A DNA stretch of 30,035 nucleotides from Bacillota bacterium (GTDB lineage Bacteria > Bacillota > Clostridia > Christensenellales > Aristaeellaceae), in the NCBI GenBank assembly GCA_023392515.1, contig JAEVYX010000130.1:1-30035 (forward strand), read 5' to 3'. The translations under genes were made by a program, and so were the position numbers. The notes under the pieces were generated by a model. The model saw only the letters and a list, made by a program, of their open reading frames with translations. It ran no database searches and was not told the origin of the DNA. Positions 1 through 6,970 of the stretch are shown one piece after another (position 1 is the stretch's first letter; the number at the start of each line of letters is the position of its first letter).

Positions 1-184
1 CTTCGCTTTCCAGCGTAAGCGTTACTTGTACTGTTTCTTTGGGAAGGTACATGGCCTTATCCGTTATCAGCTCTGTGATTTTCACGCCTGTTCCCTCCGA
101 TACGGCAGTCCCCGCAAAACATCCCAAAGCACACAAGAGGCCCAGGGCAGCTTTTGCAAATATCCACCGGTGCTTTTTTCCCAT
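1..184 (-). CDS. Secreted protein, N-terminal fragment (cut by window edge)
   Basis: This is the first 61 codons of a gene that runs off the left edge. The ATG at 184 follows a GGAGG about eight bases upstream, which decides the start over an in-frame ATG at 199. The product opens with Met-Gly-Lys-Lys-His, then a hydrophobic stretch (roughly residues 8-24) and small residues suited to signal peptidase I. The exported part begins with a segment like ITELITDKAMYLPKETV. That style of short beta-rich opening occurs in extracellular glycoside hydrolases and carbohydrate-binding proteins, but this is a weak hint. A LacI-family gene lies directly upstream, with a promoter and two palindromes in between, so control by that regulator is likely. 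Export is fairly sure; the function is unknown. Confidence 0.7.
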   Translation of the reverse strand, partial: MGKKHRWIFAKAALGLLCALGCFAGTAVSEGTGVKITELITDKAMYLPKETVQVTLTLESE

Positions 185-225
185 CTTTTTTGCCTCCATC
201 CGGAGGATTCCGGCACGGTTGTCAT

Positions 226-239
226 GTTCTGCGCGTAAC
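226..239. promoter_or_regulatory. Imperfect LacI-type operator, promoter-proximal downstream site
   Basis: GTTCTGCGCGTAAC is an imperfect 14-bp palindrome with a central CG and outer GTT/AAC arms, matching the perfect copy at 291-304 in form. It lies just downstream of the predicted transcription start (about 252) of the secreted-protein gene, a position where a bound repressor would block transcription. Assignment to the adjacent LacI protein is inferred. Confidence 0.5.
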
Positions 240-258
240 AACTAATTTTGATAGCAAA

Positions 259-287
259 AATATAGCATAACCAATCGTAGGGCACAA
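259..287 (-). promoter_or_regulatory. Promoter of the secreted-protein gene
   Basis: Read on the minus strand: -35 TTGTGC (287-282), a 17-base spacer, and -10 TATATT (264-259). It sits between two LacI-type palindromes, which suggests sugar-regulated expression of the gene ending at the left edge. Confidence 0.6.
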
Positions 288-290
288 TAG

Positions 291-304
291 GTTATGCGCA
301 TAAC
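291..304. promoter_or_regulatory. Perfect LacI-type operator palindrome
   Basis: GTTATGCGCATAAC is a perfect 14-bp palindrome with the central CG typical of LacI/PurR operators. It lies just upstream of the -35 box at 282-287. Its centre is 65 bp from the centre of the second site at 226-239, close to six helical turns. Binding by the adjacent LacI-family protein is inferred. Confidence 0.65.
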
Positions 305-331
305 AAACAAATTTCATTAGTTTGATCGGTG

Positions 332-1387
332 CTATTTGTTGAATTGCACCAAAGATTTTTCCAAAGGCGGAAAAGTCTGAACGGAATCCCCCTTGATAAG
401 CCGGACGGGAAGGGTAATCACCTGGGGCGGCAGATCCTTGTTTTCCAACAGGTCCATCAGCATTTTTACGGCGCATTCCGCCTTGCGGGATACATTTTGG
501 TGGATGGTGGTAAGCCTGGGCCTTACCAGGTGAGCCAGAAGGTTATCATCAAACCCGGTAACAGAAATGTCCTTGGGGATGGATACCCCCCGGTCGAGCA
601 AGAAATTTACCGCCTCCACCGCATAATAGTCGGAGGTAAACACCCAGGCCGTATCCTTTGCACCAATGCGGGGAAGCATTTTCTGATAATCCTCCCGGCG
701 CAGCTTCCTGTCTTTGGCAATGAGGATATAGGAATCCTCCCCCCAGGGGATGCCTGCCTCCGCCAGCGCCTTTTGATGCCCGGCCAGGCGGTGGGCATCC
801 ACACCGTACAATTCCGGCTGATCCCCCACATAGGCAATGCGCCGGTGCCCGCACTTGATGAGGTGGTTTGCCATCAGGTATCCGCCCTGAAAATCATTCA
901 GGCCCACATTGTTGTACTGTTCGTTTTCGTCAAAATAGCAGTCGATAAAAACAACCGGGCGCTGGGCAATCTTCATAAGCTCCCTGCACTGGTCCGCCTG
1001 GAGGCCCATGATAATCATGCCGATGGTGTTCCAGGTCTGGGCGATATGGTTGATCTCCCGGGCGTTTTGTGCGGCATAGAGCATGGTAAAAAAATGCCGG
1101 GTACGGATTTCATTTTCCAAAGCGCCAATCAGTTCGCTGACAAAGGGGTCCTGCAGGGCCAGCTTTTCCTCCCGGTTGGGGTAGTTGGTAATCACGCCGA
1201 TGATTTCAGAATCGCCCTTGGCCAGCATCCGGGCGCCCATGTTGGGAATGTAGTGGTACTCCTCCAGCTTTTTGCGGATGCGCTGGGCCATCTCCGGAGA
1301 CATCTTCTGCAAGTGCCCATGGATCACGTTGGACACTGTGGCGGTGCTCACATTCAGGCTTTCGGCAATTTCTTTGATGGTGATCAT
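332..1387 (-). CDS. LacI-family transcriptional regulator
   Basis: This 351-residue protein has the full LacI/PurR layout. The N-terminal helix-turn-helix (MITIKEIAESLNVSTATVSN) is followed by a hinge containing ARMLAKG, and then a periplasmic-binding-like sugar sensor from about residue 60 to the end. Length matches the family. The ATG at 1387 has an AGGGGG ribosome site about seven bases upstream. The gene has its own promoter (1464-1492) and reads toward a secreted-protein gene whose promoter is flanked by CG-centred palindromes, so it most likely represses that gene until a sugar is bound. The ligand cannot be told from the sequence. The regulator class is certain; the target is an inference from the neighbourhood. 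Confidence 0.93.
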   Translation of the reverse strand: MITIKEIAESLNVSTATVSNVIHGHLQKMSPEMAQRIRKKLEEYHYIPNMGARMLAKGDSEIIGVITNYPNREEKLALQDPFVSELIGALENEIRTRHFFTMLYAAQNAREINHIAQTWNTIGMIIMGLQADQCRELMKIAQRPVVFIDCYFDENEQYNNVGLNDFQGGYLMANHLIKCGHRRIAYVGDQPELYGVDAHRLAGHQKALAEAGIPWGEDSYILIAKDRKLRREDYQKMLPRIGAKDTAWVFTSDYYAVEAVNFLLDRGVSIPKDISVTGFDDNLLAHLVRPRLTTIHQNVSRKAECAVKMLMDLLENKDLPPQVITLPVRLIKGDSVQTFPPLEKSLVQFNK

Positions 1388-1463
1388 TACGCATCCCCCT
1401 TCCGGTTGGAATCAATCTCCATGTTGAAATTTCGTCTGATAAGGCGCGGCTGTGTTTTGTACA

Positions 1464-1492
1464 AGTATAGCAACGCCAAGACATGAGTGCAA
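1464..1492 (-). promoter_or_regulatory. Promoter of the LacI-family gene
   Basis: Minus-strand -35 TTGCAC (1492-1487), a 17-base spacer and -10 TATACT (1469-1464) lie about 75 bp upstream of the regulator start. Both boxes are close to the sigma-70/SigA consensus. Confidence 0.6.
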
Positions 1493-1505
1493 GATTCAAA
1501 TGCAA

Positions 1506-1538
1506 AAAGCCCGCCGTATAATGGCTACGACGGGCTTT
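1506..1538 (-). terminator. Rho-independent terminator after the flavodoxin gene
   Basis: AAAGCCCG-CCGT at 1506-1517 pairs with ACGACGGGCTTT at 1527-1538 (one mismatch, nine-base loop). On the minus strand the stem is followed by TTTTTGC. It ends the DUF3793-flavodoxin unit. Confidence 0.8.
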
Positions 1539-1553
1539 CGATGTATTTCCTTG

Positions 1554-1982
1554 TCATGCGCCTGCAAACCGCCTGCCAAATTCCTCGCAGGCTTTCAGCC
1601 CCTCCTCATCCGGGGTTTCGTTGACCATCAGCCCTTCCTCAAACAGCGTTGCGCCGCTTTGTGCGGCCCGGGCCTGCCATAGCCGCATCCATTCTCCATC
1701 ACCCCAGCCGTAGGAGCCGAACAAGCCTACTGTCTTCCCGGAAAGCAAACCTTCCAGTTCGGTGAAAAAAGGCTCAAATTCATTTTCTTCCAGCACTTCC
1801 GCACCCATGGCAGGACACCCCAGCAATATTTTGTCATAGGCAGCCACCGCCTCCGGCGTGGTATCGGACACGGTAAACACATCCGCTGATGCGCCTCCCG
1901 CCTGTACACCCTTGGCAATGCTCTGCGCCATCATTTCCGTGTTTCCCGTACCGCTCCAATAAACCAATACTGCACGATCCAT
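1554..1982 (-). CDS. Short-chain flavodoxin
   Basis: A 142-residue flavodoxin, a small cytoplasmic FMN protein that carries electrons and often replaces ferredoxin when iron is scarce. The phosphate-binding loop is clear near the N-terminus (VYWSGTGNTEMMAQ). FMN-contacting segments are visible at about residues 55-63 (LGCPAMGAE) and 88-95 (GLFGSYGWGDG). The ATG at 1982 is chosen over an in-frame TTG at 1985 because AAGGAGG is seven bases upstream of it. The gene follows the DUF3793 gene by 26 bases and ends at a strong terminator, so the two form an operon. Flavodoxin/DUF3793 pairs are common in Clostridia near iron-uptake genes. Control by the GTTAGC dyads upstream of the pair is inferred. 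Confidence 0.92.
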   Translation of the reverse strand: MDRAVLVYWSGTGNTEMMAQSIAKGVQAGGASADVFTVSDTTPEAVAAYDKILLGCPAMGAEVLEENEFEPFFTELEGLLSGKTVGLFGSYGWGDGEWMRLWQARAAQSGATLFEEGLMVNETPDEEGLKACEEFGRRFAGA

Positions 1983-2008
1983 CAACAGCCCTCCTTGTAC
2001 TTATTGTT

Positions 2009-2569
2009 TTACCCGGCTTGAACGACCTCTTCCAGCCGCATCCCGTTTTGCAGCTTCCGGCAGCATGCGTGCCGGCAATGGTCATACTGCGCAAACAGCG
2101 CCTGGACTCTATCCACATCCCCATATACCTTCCAGCAGCCGCACAGTTTGCACTTAGCCCCTTTATGGGCCACAAAACCCGCCACATCCTCCGGCGGATA
2201 ACCCAGGAACAGGCCAATCTCATGGGGAAAATCGCCGCTTTCCTCCACCCGCCGGCCCAGCTGTTCCACCAGGCCGTTTACCTCCCTGCCCCGGTATCCA
2301 AAGGCGCGGAGGATGCGGCGGGATTCCAGGTGATAAAGCTGCTTTGCCAGCAATTCCTCCCGGTATATGTATAGCAAGCTGACCCCCGTTATTGTATGAA
2401 AGATATGCACGCACAGACCCTTATTTTTTAGGGAAGCCGTCACTTGGGATATCTGCTCCTTTTGTGCCTCATAGGCTGCCCGTTTCATGGAGATCAGATT
2501 TCCCGCTTTCAACCCCATCAGGGTAGGCGCGCAGTGAAACGCTACCAGCCGCTCCAGTTTTTCCAGCAT
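2009..2569 (-). CDS. DUF3793 family protein
   Basis: A soluble protein of about 186 residues that fits the DUF3793 family, whose members lack a known biochemical role. Typical features are the opening LERLVAFHCAPTLMGLKAGNLIS, the segment EIGLFLGYPPEDVAGF near residue 120, and the Cys-rich motif CKLCGCWKVYGD near residue 145, followed by more cysteines (CRHACC). The start at 2569 is picked over the longer frame because GGAGGG lies about seven bases upstream. It is the first gene of a two-gene unit with flavodoxin. Two inverted repeats upstream suggest metal-dependent control. The cysteine cluster would suit metal or redox chemistry, but that is speculation. Confidence 0.85.
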   Translation of the reverse strand: MLEKLERLVAFHCAPTLMGLKAGNLISMKRAAYEAQKEQISQVTASLKNKGLCVHIFHTITGVSLLYIYREELLAKQLYHLESRRILRAFGYRGREVNGLVEQLGRRVEESGDFPHEIGLFLGYPPEDVAGFVAHKGAKCKLCGCWKVYGDVDRVQALFAQYDHCRHACCRKLQNGMRLEEVVQAG

Positions 2570-2587
2570 ACACTCCCTCCGTTCGTA

Positions 2588-2605
2588 GGTTATCAATCGC
2601 TAACC
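2588..2605. promoter_or_regulatory. GTTAGC-type dyad, start-proximal copy (candidate metal-regulator operator)
   Basis: GGTTATCAATCGCTAACC on the plus strand has GGTTA/TAACC arms around an eight-base centre. It lies about 20 bases upstream of the DUF3793 start and just downstream of a possible -10 (TACAAT, 2611-2606, minus strand). A second, better dyad lies at 2655-2671. The form recalls DtxR/IdeR/MntR-type operators (TTAGGTTAGCCTAACCTAA); the regulator is not in the window. Confidence 0.45.
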
Positions 2606-2654
2606 ATTGTAAAAAAATGATCCGTCATGATTAGAAAGGGGTAAATGATATTCT

Positions 2655-2671
2655 GTTAGCCATTGCTAACC
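2655..2671. promoter_or_regulatory. GTTAGC-type dyad, distal copy (candidate metal-regulator operator)
   Basis: GTTAGC-CATT-GCTAAC is a perfect six-base inverted repeat around a four-base centre, followed by C as in the other copy. The two dyads are about 66 bp apart centre to centre and bracket the likely promoter of the DUF3793-flavodoxin operon. Confidence 0.5.
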
Positions 2672-2702
2672 ATCTATATTGTACCGTTTCCTTTAGCCCT
2701 TG

Positions 2703-2945
2703 TCAAGATAAGCCATGCAAACACAACCAGCTCTCTTTAATAACCCAAATTTCCAAGTTTTCTTGGTGGGGCGCGGGGAGGCCTTCTTTTTCAAAAGAAG
2801 GCCTCCCCGCATAATTCCCCATATCATCGTTTTCCGTTCTGTCCTGAGTGTCGGCCATGCATCCTCTTGCAAGCCGTTTCAAGCACTTCTTTAGCGCCAT
2901 CAAGGCCCAAAGGCCCAAAAGAAGAACCGCCATACAAAATATCAT
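2703..2945 (-). CDS. Small single-pass membrane protein, hypothetical
   Basis: An 80-residue ORF starting at ATG 2945 behind an excellent AAGGAGGGG site about eight bases upstream, and 37 bases after the ZIP transporter gene. Residues 1-18 are strongly hydrophobic (MIFCMAVLLLGLWALMAL) and followed by a basic stretch (KKCLKRLARG), so one membrane helix is likely. Three cysteines fall in the first 30 residues. The last half is encoded across a perfect 18-bp inverted repeat (2773-2810) and looks unlike a normal domain, so the frame may have been extended by insertion of that repeat. Position suggests a small partner of the ZIP transporter, like the small Cys-containing proteins that accompany other metal transporters. 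No family was recognised. Confidence 0.45.
   Translation of the reverse strand: MIFCMAVLLLGLWALMALKKCLKRLARGCMADTQDRTENDDMGNYAGRPSFEKEGLPAPHQENLEIWVIKESWLCLHGLS
2753..2766. other. Small hairpin next to the large inverted repeat
   Basis: CCAAG-TTTT-CTTGG is a five-base stem with a four-base loop. It lies six bases to the left of the large inverted repeat and, with it, forms a compact structured block at the 3' end of the ZIP unit. Confidence 0.35.
2773..2810. repeat. Perfect 18-bp inverted repeat (hairpin, possible terminator)
   Basis: GCGGGGAGGCCTTCTTTT at 2773-2790 is the exact reverse complement of 2793-2810, with only TC between. The inner stem is A/T and the outer stem GC-rich, so a transcript of either strand would form a very stable hairpin. 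There is no clear U-run outside the stem on the minus strand, so simple termination is uncertain; a dispersed palindromic repeat is another option. It lies inside the 3' half of the small membrane ORF. Confidence 0.6.
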
Positions 2946-2982
2946 ACCGCAGCCCCTCCTTATTCAATTGCACTTAGGCTGC

Positions 2983-3774
2983 TTACCCCAAGGCAACATC
3001 CAGGATCATCATAACCAGGAAGCCCGCAATCACGCCAATGGTTCCCCAGTTGGAATGCTCCCCCTCGTGGGAACCGGGGATCAGTTCATCGGCCACCACA
3101 TAAATCATGGCCCCCGCAGCAAACGACAAGAGCCACGGCATTAATGGTGCAACGCTTCCGGCAATCAAAACGGTCAGCACTCCAAAGATGGGTTCCACAA
3201 TTCCGGAAAGGCTGCCAAACAGGAAAGCCTTCCAGCGCTTCATGCCTTCCTGGCGCAAGGGCAGTGCAATGGCCGCGCCCTCAGGGAAATTTTGTATGCC
3301 GATACCCAGCGCCAAGGCCAGGGCAGCCGCATAGGCGCCGCTTTCATGGGCCGCCAATGCAAAGGACAAGCCTACCGCCATTCCTTCCGGGATGTTATGC
3401 AGGGTAACAGCGGATACCAACAGCGTGGTACGCTTCAGCGAGGTGGGACGGCCTTCGGCGCTATGACTTCCCGCATGTAAATGAGGCATCAGGCTATCCA
3501 GCCCCAGGAGGAAAAGTGCGCCCAGCAAAAACCCGCCCGCCGAAGGGATCCAGGCAGCCTGGCCCATGGCTTCAGCCTCTTCCATTGCGGGTATGAGCAG
3601 CGACCAAATGGATGCCGCAATCATAACCCCGGAGGCAAAGCCAAGAAAAATCTGCTGCATCTTTCCGCTGATGCTGCGCTTGAAAAAGAAAACCAGCGCC
3701 GCACCCATCGACGTCATAAGAAAGGTAAATCCCGTTCCGGCTAATGCGCCCATGGCAGGGCTCAATCCCCACAT
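2983..3774 (-). CDS. ZIP family divalent metal transporter
   Basis: A 263-residue integral membrane protein of the ZIP/GufA family, which moves Zn2+, Fe2+ or similar ions into the cytoplasm. About eight hydrophobic segments are visible. The metal-site helices carry the hallmark motifs HNIPEGMAVG (about residues 125-134) and NFPEGAAIALPL (about residues 161-172), and ADELIPGSHEGEH near residue 235 is also typical. A short His-containing loop (MPHLHAGSHS) sits between helices three and four, as in other ZIPs. The start at 3774 has GGAGG about eight bases upstream; the frame stays open further upstream, but without a usable site. The small membrane ORF follows 37 bases downstream. The substrate metal cannot be settled. 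Confidence 0.92.
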   Translation of the reverse strand: MWGLSPAMGALAGTGFTFLMTSMGAALVFFFKRSISGKMQQIFLGFASGVMIAASIWSLLIPAMEEAEAMGQAAWIPSAGGFLLGALFLLGLDSLMPHLHAGSHSAEGRPTSLKRTTLLVSAVTLHNIPEGMAVGLSFALAAHESGAYAAALALALGIGIQNFPEGAAIALPLRQEGMKRWKAFLFGSLSGIVEPIFGVLTVLIAGSVAPLMPWLLSFAAGAMIYVVADELIPGSHEGEHSNWGTIGVIAGFLVMMILDVALG

Positions 3775-3895
3775 ATCCTGTCCTCCTAAGTGCAAACTAC
3801 ATTCTATATAAACCACAAACCGAAAAATGAACCGGCAGCGCGCCGCGGCAACTGGCCATTCCATTCCTGCCTATGCGAAAAATAGCCAAATCGTG

Positions 3896-3912
3896 CGCGG
3901 CTTCGAGCCGCG
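3896..3912. terminator. GC-rich hairpin after the CrtI-like gene
   Basis: CGCGGCT-TCG-AGCCGCG is a seven-base perfect stem, eight bases downstream (minus strand) of the CrtI-like stop. The T-rich stretch comes only about 15 bases later (CTATTTTT), so termination is plausible but not textbook. The 146 bases between this gene and the ZIP start otherwise hold only a weak TATAGAAT-like box. Confidence 0.4.
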
Positions 3913-3920
3913 ATGCGCGC

Positions 3921-5441
3921 CTAATCTTCTTTTTTGAAATAATTTTTGAAATCACTTTCCAAATCAATACCCTCGGGTTTCAGCAGGTCTTTTGCCAGAT
4001 AATATCCGCTTGCCATCACACCGGCCACGCCGAAACCCGGGAAGACCCATTGCCCGCATAAATACAGGTTCGGCACATCTGTTTTTTGCTTTAAAAACTT
4101 CCCGTAATTCTTGGCGTCAATGGCCCACCCCATAAACGAGCCGTTCTTGCTGTAGGTATACCGCTCAAACGTGACCGGAGTCGAAAGCTCCGCCGACGCC
4201 AGGCTGTCTCTGAATCCATTGCCAAGTAAACCATCCAGCCGGGATAAAACCGTATCCATTGCTTCGCTTTTCAGTTTGTAATACGCTTCTCCCCGTTCTC
4301 TATTTGCACCGGTCTCCCAGCAGTTGCGATATGCATACGGGATCGGCAAAAGCGCAACCGCCGCCGTGTATGTATCCCCCGGCTTTTTCGGATAGACAAC
4401 CATCTCAATGGGGCAATTTTCAGGCGTAAAGTTTTTATGATTCTCCCTGTAATTCATGCTGCTCAAAAAAGAAAAGCAGCTGACATTTCCAAAGTCATAA
4501 TCGTCTTTCACCGCCAGAAACAAGGCGCAAACACCCGGAAATATTTCCTTGCCATCAAGCTTATGCTTGATCTCATCTTTAAGGGCGAAACTGCGGGGAA
4601 GCAAATCATACGTAAAATGGGGTGATGCATTGCTGATTACGTTTTTCGCATAATAGCATGCTCCATCTTTTGTCCTGACACCAACGGCCGCGCCGTTTTC
4701 AATGAGAATTTCCTCGGCTTCCGTCTTCAGTTTCAACATTCCGCCATTGGCAGTAAAGCTCTTCACCGAAGCATCCGGAATCGCCTGCATGCCTTCTGCT
4801 GGATAATAGTCTTTCCCTATCACATTAAAGCGGTAAGCATAGGCCATATACACCATCGGGAAAATACCCTTGCTGAATATGGCAGAGCGGAGAACAGGGT
4901 TTTGTGTTAACTTGTCCAATACAACGCTGGCATCTTTCAAACCATATTTCATAAAAACGGGTTTTTTCACCAGGTTTGTCAAGCCAAACCTTATCATTTC
5001 GAATAGATTCATTTCATAGGGCGGCTTTGGCGCTCCGGTTCCGGAGTTCATTTCCGCGTACATTTTTTCATTTAAATCGAAAATTAGGTTAACGTCCCTT
5101 TTGTTATCCGGAAAAGCATCTAAAAAATCTTCCCGCAGCCTGTCATGCCTGAAATCATATCTCTTCCCGTCAATAAAGCAGCAAATGTCACCTGTGTTCC
5201 TATTTGCATCCATTACTGCTCCCCAAAATTCCAGAAATTGCGGTATTGTCTGCCCTTCCTTCAGCTCGTACAGGCTTTCAATGCCCAGGTCAAACTGCAC
5301 GCCTTTCCTTTTAAAAGACGTAATAAGCCCTCCGGGAATATTGTGCTTTTCAAGGATGAGCACCTTTTTATTGTATTTGGCAAGAAAATTTCCGGCACTT
5401 AAACCGCCCATGCCCGCACCGATGATGATGGCATCAAACAT
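3921..5441 (-). CDS. CrtI/CrtISO-like FAD-dependent oxidoreductase (phytoene desaturase family)
   Basis: A 506-residue protein of the phytoene desaturase/carotenoid isomerase/retinol saturase family. The N-terminus is a Rossmann FAD site (DAIIIGAGMGGLSAGNFLAKY) with the acidic end of strand 2 (ILEKHNIPGG) and the family segment TSFKRKGVQFDLG. The C-terminus has the FAD-closing motif LYLCGQWVFPGFGVAGVMASG (about residues 462-482). The start at 5441 has AGAGGA upstream, and its own promoter lies at 5478-5505. It stands alone between an operon end and a hairpin, with no carotenoid synthesis genes beside it, so a carotenoid substrate should not be assumed; many gut Clostridia carry such orphans acting on unknown hydrophobic substrates. 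The gene is clearly more AT-rich than its neighbours, which fits horizontal gain. Confidence 0.85.
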   Translation of the reverse strand: MFDAIIIGAGMGGLSAGNFLAKYNKKVLILEKHNIPGGLITSFKRKGVQFDLGIESLYELKEGQTIPQFLEFWGAVMDANRNTGDICCFIDGKRYDFRHDRLREDFLDAFPDNKRDVNLIFDLNEKMYAEMNSGTGAPKPPYEMNLFEMIRFGLTNLVKKPVFMKYGLKDASVVLDKLTQNPVLRSAIFSKGIFPMVYMAYAYRFNVIGKDYYPAEGMQAIPDASVKSFTANGGMLKLKTEAEEILIENGAAVGVRTKDGACYYAKNVISNASPHFTYDLLPRSFALKDEIKHKLDGKEIFPGVCALFLAVKDDYDFGNVSCFSFLSSMNYRENHKNFTPENCPIEMVVYPKKPGDTYTAAVALLPIPYAYRNCWETGANRERGEAYYKLKSEAMDTVLSRLDGLLGNGFRDSLASAELSTPVTFERYTYSKNGSFMGWAIDAKNYGKFLKQKTDVPNLYLCGQWVFPGFGVAGVMASGYYLAKDLLKPEGIDLESDFKNYFKKED

Positions 5442-5477
5442 ATTAAATCATCCTCTGCCCTTGAAATATATTCCTCA

Positions 5478-5505
5478 TTTTTATCTAACAAGGTGCAGAT
5501 GTCAA
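5478..5505 (-). promoter_or_regulatory. Promoter of the CrtI-like gene
   Basis: Minus-strand -35 TTGACA (5505-5500) is consensus. After 16 bases comes a weak -10 TAAAAA (5483-5478). It lies 37 bases from the start codon. Confidence 0.5.
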
Positions 5506-5544
5506 GCGTTTTTCAACAACTTTCTCAAATAGACCCAATTTAAA

Positions 5545-5562
5545 AGCGGGCCGAAGCCCGCT
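5545..5562 (-). terminator. Terminator of the glycine cleavage operon
   Basis: AGCGGGC-CGAA-GCCCGCT is a perfect seven-base stem with a tetraloop, six bases after the lpdA stop. On the minus strand it is followed by TTTTAAATT. It closes the gcvT-to-lpdA transcript. Confidence 0.85.
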
Positions 5563-5568
5563 ATTCAC

Positions 5569-6960
5569 CTATAGCCTTCTTGGGGGAGCCATATGGATGG
5601 CCTTTCCCTCCACGCTTTCCAAAGCCTCCGTAATGCTTTCTGAAAAAGTCGGGTGCGGGCGGATGGCCCGCAAAAGCTGCTCCCGCGTAAAACCGTTTGC
5701 AACGGCCAGCGTCATTTCATTCACCATATCCGTTGCCCGCTCGCACATCAATTGGGCACCCAGTACAGCATCTGTCTTCCCATCCACAACCAGTTTCACA
5801 AAGCCCCGCTCGCCGCCTGCAATCATCGTCCTGCCGTTGCCGGTAAGCACATATTTCCCGGTGCGGATTTCCATGCCCTTCGCCTTTGCTTCATCCGCTG
5901 TCAGCCCCACACAGGCGATCTCCGGCTCGGTGTACACGCAGGCAGGCACAATCCGTTCGTTGATGTGCGGTGTTATTCCCGCCGTCTGCTCCACGCAAGC
6001 GATGCCCTGGGCCGACGCGGCATGGGCCAATTGAAAGCCTCCCGTCACATCGCCAATGGCATACACGCAGGGCATGCTGGTCTGATGATTTTCATCGGTT
6101 ACGATCCTGCCCCGGTCCATTTCAAGGGAGAAGCCTTCTTCAAACAGCCCCCCGGTATAGGCCCGGCGGCCGATGGCGCAAAGAACAGCATCACCCGACG
6201 CCTTGCCCTGTGTATCTTTCCCCTCATACCTGACGGTCAAAGCGCCGTCCGCCTCTTTTTCAATCAGCGTCACCTTGGCCCCGGTGCATATGGAAACGCC
6301 CCGTTTTTTCAAAATCATGGACAGATTTTGTGATATCTCCCGGTCCATTTGTGGCAAAAGCCTGTCCATGGCTTCCAAAATGGTAATTTGAACGCCCAGG
6401 GCCGCAAACATGGTAGCGAACTCCACCCCGATCACGCCGCCGCCGATAATCACCATGCTTTTCATTACAGGCGGCGCAGCAAGCAGCTCATCGCTTGTAA
6501 CCACTCCGGGTAGGTCGATGCCGGGGATGGCCGGGCGCAGGGGAACAGAGCCTGTGGCTATCAAAATCCGCCCGGCGGTATAGGTTTTTCCCTCCACCAG
6601 AACGGTGTGGCTATCCACGATGACACCTTGACTTTTTATCAACTCAATTTTGTTTTGCGAGAGAAGCTGCGAAATGCCCTGGCGCAATGCTGATACGATT
6701 TCATCCTTGCGCTCGTACATCCTTTTCAGATCATAGGAGACATTTTCTGCTTGGATGCCCCAGGCCTTCATGCGGGAAAGGCTGTCAACTTGCGCTACGC
6801 CGTGGAGCAACGCCTTGGTGGGAATGCAGCCCCGGTTCAGGCACGTGCCGCCCACTTCGCCTTTTTCCACCAGGGCCACTTTTTGACCCAATTGGGCTGC
6901 CCGGATAGCCGCCTCGTATCCGCCGGGGCCTGCGCCCAGCACAATCCAGTCAAAATCCAT
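5569..6960 (-). CDS. lpdA: Dihydrolipoyl dehydrogenase (glycine cleavage L-protein)
   Basis: A 463-residue flavoprotein that reoxidises the dihydrolipoyl arm of GcvH with NAD+. The FAD loop (GAGPGGYEAAIRAAQLG) comes first, then the redox disulfide motif GGTCLNRGCIPTK (Cys40 and Cys45). A second Rossmann motif for NAD (IIGGGVIGVEFATMFAALG) is near residue 170, an FAD-contacting motif (VYAIGDVTGGFQLAHAA) near residue 300, and the catalytic HPTFSESITEAL at the C-terminus. The ATG at 6960 has AGGAGG six bases upstream; the longer open frame overlaps lplA and lacks a site. It is the last gene of the operon, 10 bases after lplA and just before a terminator. Its place there makes it the dedicated L-protein, though it could also serve other lipoyl enzymes. 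Confidence 0.96.
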   Translation of the reverse strand: MDFDWIVLGAGPGGYEAAIRAAQLGQKVALVEKGEVGGTCLNRGCIPTKALLHGVAQVDSLSRMKAWGIQAENVSYDLKRMYERKDEIVSALRQGISQLLSQNKIELIKSQGVIVDSHTVLVEGKTYTAGRILIATGSVPLRPAIPGIDLPGVVTSDELLAAPPVMKSMVIIGGGVIGVEFATMFAALGVQITILEAMDRLLPQMDREISQNLSMILKKRGVSICTGAKVTLIEKEADGALTVRYEGKDTQGKASGDAVLCAIGRRAYTGGLFEEGFSLEMDRGRIVTDENHQTSMPCVYAIGDVTGGFQLAHAASAQGIACVEQTAGITPHINERIVPACVYTEPEIACVGLTADEAKAKGMEIRTGKYVLTGNGRTMIAGGERGFVKLVVDGKTDAVLGAQLMCERATDMVNEMTLAVANGFTREQLLRAIRPHPTFSESITEALESVEGKAIHMAPPRRL

Positions 6961-6970
6961 AAAAGACCTC

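Noticed and set aside
329..1486. 385-codon plus-strand ORF opposite the LacI-family gene
   Set aside because: It is the antisense shadow of a clear LacI protein, with no recognisable domain and no ribosome site.
2773..2810. Insertion sequence end or mobile-element terminal repeat
   Set aside because: Only one compact palindrome is present, with no transposase, no second end and no target duplication nearby.
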